From assembly GCA_902806575.1 (NCBI GenBank), contig CADCXD010000004.1, forward strand, positions 2,914,001 to 2,978,000: a stretch of 64,000 nt of DNA. The letters run 5' to 3'. A program made the position numbers and the translations under genes. Under the pieces are notes generated by a model. The model was not told the DNA's origin. It saw nothing but the letters and a program-made list of their open reading frames with translations, and searched no databases. Below are positions 60,346-64,000 of this stretch, in pieces (position 1 is the first letter of the stretch; each line of letters starts with the position of its first letter). The DNA is from Jackrogersella multiformis. Taxonomy: Eukaryota > Ascomycota > Sordariomycetes > Xylariales > Hypoxylaceae.

Positions 60346-61751
60346 GGCTGTGGTATTGTCGTGGGTATGTGTACGTGTGTGTATGTGTGTGGGTGTGGCG
60401 GTTTATTTAGATGGATGGAGAAAAATAGGAGTACCAAATGCTCGCTATATGATGGATGCAATACGACTTGCGTGTTGGATGTTCGTGTTCCTGTAGTTAT
60501 TTGGCCGAAGGGAGGAGATGATCGACGATGTATGTACCTTAGGTAGGTATGTATACGTGTATACGTGTAGGCCTTCGAACGGTCGAGGATGGACGAGGAT
60601 CAACGGTTCTTCTTCTTTCGGCGCCACCCGTGCGTCGGTTGGTTCTTGTTTGTCAGTTTGTTTCTGTTTCTGTTCCTGTTTCAAGGCGTCCCGAGTTTGC
60701 GCGGTTTTGTAGGTGGACGGATGGATGGGTGGGCAGGTGGACAGGTGGATTCTGGAGTGAGCGATATAATTGAATAAATAGAATTGAATTATTCAGACTG
60801 GAAAAAGGTAAAGAAAAAAAGGTTTCCAATTAATTGTTCCTCTGCCCCTCGTGCTTTCCCCCACTCTCTGTCTCTCTCTCTCTCTTTCCGTATCTCTTTC
60901 CTCTTTCCTCTCTTGTCAGGAAGTCGCGCACACACAAGGAGGTAGGGAAGTAGCAAGCACGAAAAGAGTATAAACTTGGGGTAATAATTTATATACGGGA
61001 AGCCGAGTGGGCAGATTACAAACTCGGAAAAAAGGTACCTAGGTGCGATCGAATTTAGGGATGGGACAAAAGTACATGAACCATCGGAGAGATTCAGGTT
61101 GTAGGTTCTCCTTTCTTCTCCAAAGGACCCTTATTCTTTTATTTAACAAATCAACATATAAACTCGCAATAAAAAGGAGCGTTGCATTATAACCTTGCAG
61201 CCTTGAAGCTTCTAGACAGTCGATCTGGGATTTGGGGAAAATGAAACTGAGAAAAACAACCGGGATGCAATGAGCTAAAAGTTTCGCCCCACACTTGCCC
61301 ATGCCCCGCGTCATACTAGTATCAGACAATGTACTTCCTAGTACATATGATGTAAGTGGCTTAGTAATCTATCTGTTGCTGCTTAAGCCATGTACAGGTA
61401 TTTAACATGCGACAGCTACTTTTCATGTGAAGTAAAAGGAACATCTAGATATCCGAAATAACCATAACATTAACTTCATTTCTGTTTATCTTATATAGAA
61501 ATATAATACATATATACATGTATATCATTTTTTTCATTACACAAATATCTGATCCACCTTATGTCTTTAGAGTAGGATTTTGCTGAGATTTGTATCTAAC
61601 TTGAAAAATCAGAGGTAGCGGTACGGATAACCCTTTCAAAAGTTTCCTCTATACAAGGGTCCTTGCCAACTGTCTCGTACGGCTATGCCAGCTGATAGGG
61701 CTTACAGATCAGGTGGAGCTGATAGCTGAGCGAGATTCTTGCCAGCTGGTA
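60346..61751. other. Intergenic region
   Basis: 1.4 kb: the promoter of YPI1, with GT-rich repeats near 60365-60400, a GTTTCTGTTTCTGTTCC run near 60659-60680 and a CT microsatellite near 60865-60888, followed by the 3' flank of the Gep3-type gene. No gene supported. Confidence 0.5.
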
Positions 61752-64000
61752 TTAAGCACTGCCATTTGATGACAGGGGCTCCTGGAAGAAACTCTTGAAA
61801 GGGTTAACCGTAACCCTCTTCTCGGTATCTCGCCTTCGCCATTTCTCGAGTTTCTTGGCGCCTTTCATGCTCCTCCTTGGTCTTGACCTCTGTGTTACTC
61901 GGGGCTTATTCAATAGCCACCCGTTCATTGGCTTACGACACGCGATGAACTTCCCCTCGGGGCTGTACACATCCACGATAGGCCAGTTGAGCTCCTCATC
62001 TTCTCTTTCCTCGTATCTTTTCTCGTATCTTTCCTCGTATCTTTTCTCGTATCTTTCCTCATATCTTTCCTCATAGACAGGGGGAGACCGGCGCTTCCGT
62101 CTATCATCATGGGCGAGAGCATCTAGCCTCTCTATTGCGGAAAGCTCCCGTTTCTCTTGAGGCTTTTCAGTATGGGGTGCTTCTAATGTTGGCCTCCGGC
62201 TGAAAAGATCCTTCGTGCGTACCTGGGTGGTGATCTCCACCCACCCGACGCCTTCGATCAAGATATCGGCCGACAGAACACGATACGGTAGTCGTTCTAC
62301 CTTCAATCCCACGGCGCTCTTTCTCGTCAGCGGGCCAGTACGCTGCTTCGTCACGTCCCACTTGATCTCGAAAGAGCCTGCTAGTTTTGTCTTCTTGCCA
62401 GTTCCTGGTACCGCTATATTATCGACGTTGATCTGACCCAATTCGCTTTCGCTATCTTGATTTTGGATTGCTTCTGCTTTATCCGTCCTTGTAACATGTG
62501 GATCAATTGGCGTGAACGCGTACGTCAGCATGACGGGTGCCGGTTCTCTCGGTGTGATGCGGATGAAACCACCGAGTAGCAGAGACCGGCCCGGCGTAAG
62601 TGTCATTTGTTCCGGTACGGTTCGCTGGCGCATTACCAAAGACAGACGACTTTCCGGCTTGACATGCTGCTCAAGGCCAGTACGCTCTAAGCCAGGGAGG
62701 TCGACTAATTCCCCTCGACCATTGCCAAATGGAACTCGGATTGGCGATGCCGTCGTCCCCGGTACGGCGGACACCAATGGCATCTCTGGATAATTCTTCT
62801 CCTCGGGTGCAGGTGGTAGGAGGGAATATTCGTCGAATTCCTCTTCATCCATCTCTTCTATCACTCGGGCTTTGATATCGACATCGTCTTGTACCGGCTC
62901 CGGTTGAGTATCTACTTTCTCCACCGGCGCTTCCTTTACCGGTGCTTCCTCCACCGGTGCTTCCTCCGCCGATGCTTCCTCTACCGGTGCTTCCTCTACC
63001 GGCACTTCCTTTGCCGATGCTTCCTCCACCGATGCTTCCCCCGCCGACGCTTCCTCTTTGTTTATTGTTTTGGAGTCCATGTCAACCGTGGATTGATGCT
63101 TTGATATAATTGATATACCTCTGTCCATCCTACCCTTTGGGAAGGCTGCTTCGAATAGCTGACTCTTGCCGACATTCACCTTACCAACCATCCAACTAGC
63201 TCCACCTCGTTTCCAGATGTCTTCCTTCAGTTCCTTAGTCCGCCAACTCTGTCGCGAACTCACAGCTAATATATTACCTAGGCGCACATTTCGCCCGCTG
63301 CGTCCCAGAGCGTCCCGGAGGACTTCCTGCAAATATGGGAATAGTTTTTCTACCTGAGTTTGCGTGGGCGCGAGCAGATCGCATCGAGTTATTACGAAAC
63401 TCATCGTGATCTTCCGATCCCTGTAGTATTTTTCTGGCCTAGCCCGGCGGTTCTGGGTTCGCAGAGGCACGGTTTCGAGTGAGTCAGAGAGTCGCGGCAC
63501 TAGGGACATGGGGAAATCGGCGGCGTCGATGATATGGTAGACGTGATTATACCTGTGGGGTGATTCCAGTATTGTGTCCCTGATGGAATCTATCGAAGGA
63601 TGATGTATTGACTCTCCGGTATGATGATGTTGTAACATGTGGCATCTCTCGCATAAGGGCACCTTCGGAGGTGGGCGTTGGCGCGCCTTCGGAATTATGT
63701 TCATTTTAAGCGCGTCCATATCAAGTTCTAAGTATCTCAGCTCCTTAGGCATCCAACGTGCAAGCGTTTCTGCATAAATATCATCCTCTTTTGGAGAGAT
63801 ATCCGGACTTTTGTATCGAAGGTATTCTATAACGGACTTGCGATCAAGATTGAAATACCCAGGTAGATCGGGAGAGGTTACTTGTGACAGAGCGCCGCAA
63901 CCTCGACATTGTTTCGGCAACCTTTGATTGAGAGGAGGTTCCGGAGTATCATTTTCAGGTGGTGGTATCCAACCCGGAGCATGTCTCTCAGAATCCTTAC
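61752..64000 (-). CDS. GEP3: Gep3/Mtg3-type circularly permuted mitochondrial GTPase (5' end beyond window)
   Basis: Yeast Gep3 (Mtg3) is a mitochondrial GTPase for 15S rRNA processing and small-subunit assembly. The frame is open to the right edge; its start is outside, so at least 748 codons are visible, and the TTG at 63920 is not a start. A zinc-finger-like pair, CRGCGALSQ and CERCHML, flanks PGYFNLDRKSVIEYL. GTPase motifs come in permuted order: G4 VITRCDLL (near 63380), G5 AVSSRQSW, G1 GKVNVGKSQLF (near 63170) and G3 LVDLPGLER (near 62700). Between G1 and G3 is an insert of pseudo-repeats such as VEEAPVEEASAEEAP (62930-63060). A second repeat (YEERYEKR, 62010-62075) lies near the C-terminus. 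The C-terminal basic region is LNKPRVTQRSRPRRSMKGAK. No intron is apparent. Confidence 0.92.
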   Translation of the reverse strand, partial: KDSERHAPGWIPPPENDTPEPPLNQRLPKQCRGCGALSQVTSPDLPGYFNLDRKSVIEYLRYKSPDISPKEDDIYAETLARWMPKELRYLELDMDALKMNIIPKARQRPPPKVPLCERCHMLQHHHTGESIHHPSIDSIRDTILESPHRYNHVYHIIDAADFPMSLVPRLSDSLETVPLRTQNRRARPEKYYRDRKITMSFVITRCDLLAPTQTQVEKLFPYLQEVLRDALGRSGRNVRLGNILAVSSRQSWRTKELKEDIWKRGGASWMVGKVNVGKSQLFEAAFPKGRMDRGISIISKHQSTVDMDSKTINKEEASAGEASVEEASAKEVPVEEAPVEEASAEEAPVEEAPVKEAPVEKVDTQPEPVQDDVDIKARVIEEMDEEEFDEYSLLPPAPEEKNYPEMPLVSAVPGTTASPIRVPFGNGRGELVDLPGLERTGLEQHVKPESRLSLVMRQRTVPEQMTLTPGRSLLLGGFIRITPREPAPVMLTYAFTPIDPHVTRTDKAEAIQNQDSESELGQINVDNIAVPGTGKKTKLAGSFEIKWDVTKQRTGPLTRKSAVGLKVERLPYRVLSADILIEGVGWVEITTQVRTKDLFSRRPTLEAPHTEKPQEKRELSAIERLDALAHDDRRKRRSPPVYEERYEERYEKRYEERYEKRYEEREDEELNWPIVDVYSPEGKFIACRKPMNGWLLNKPRVTQRSRPRRSMKGAKKLEKWRRRDTEKRVTVNPFKSFFQEPLSSNGSA

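Noticed and set aside
60035..60461. N-terminal part of a 261-codon minus-strand frame continuous with YPI1 exon 2
   Set aside because: It reads through the YPI1 intron and uses a different frame over exon 1; the true exon 1 starts at 60345.

Overview
The window is nuclear DNA of a filamentous ascomycete (Pezizomycotina, most likely a Sordariomycete; inferred, no marker gene is present). Most genes carry short 50-140 nt introns with GTNNGT/AG borders. Gene-body codons favour C or G in the third position. The tRNA-Tyr gene has an intron, and one transposon-sized block looks heavily RIP-mutated. Families such as the Sfl1-type HSF factor, GH15-CBM20 glucoamylase, Tag1-like vacuolar protein and Gep3 are typical of such fungi. 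I rebuilt gene models by joining open frames at splice sites that keep the frame and the family alignment; codon totals were checked to be multiples of three.

Layout. 1-9810: gene-poor, with a 295 bp MITE-like element (5745-6039) and many copies of the palindrome TACCTAGGTA. 9811-16580: Sfl1-type transcription factor (+), a lysine-rich hypothetical protein (-), succinyl-CoA ligase beta subunit (+) and a one-pass membrane hypothetical (-). 16581-19339: intergenic, with an imperfect ~105 bp duplication. 19340-25685: small hypothetical (+), fructosamine/ketosamine-3-kinase-like gene (+), nicotinamide riboside kinase (+) and secreted glucoamylase (-). 25686-28230: large divergent promoter region. 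28231-35570: Snu66/SART-1 splicing factor (+), tRNA-Tyr (-), a two-frame hypothetical gene (-), F-box-like protein (+), tRNA-Glu (-) and a small membrane protein (-). 36101-47152: Tag1-like vacuolar protein (-), ornithine carbamoyltransferase (+), acetolactate synthase regulatory subunit (-), KH-domain RNA-binding protein with nine exons (+) and TRAPPC13 homologue (+). 48852-51122: 2.27 kb AT-only block with matching terminal inverted repeats, read as a RIP-destroyed DNA transposon. 51123-54994: intergenic. 54995-64000: DENN-domain protein (+), Ypi1-type PP1 regulator (-) and a Gep3-type circularly permuted GTPase (-) that runs off the right edge.

The genes are mostly housekeeping and do not form one pathway or a secondary-metabolite cluster. 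Loose themes are mitochondrial metabolism (succinyl-CoA ligase, ornithine carbamoyltransferase, acetolactate synthase regulator, Gep3) and splicing (Snu66, KH protein). Ornithine carbamoyltransferase and the acetolactate synthase regulator are tail-to-tail neighbours; a TGACTCA site lies close upstream of the latter.

I found no convincing new multi-gene system. The most unusual content is non-coding: the TACCTAGGTA palindrome family, the MITE with a 15-base match to its end in another promoter, and the RIP-mutated element. In coding DNA, the repeat-built insert of the Gep3 GTPase and the frame jump near 31740 merit attention.
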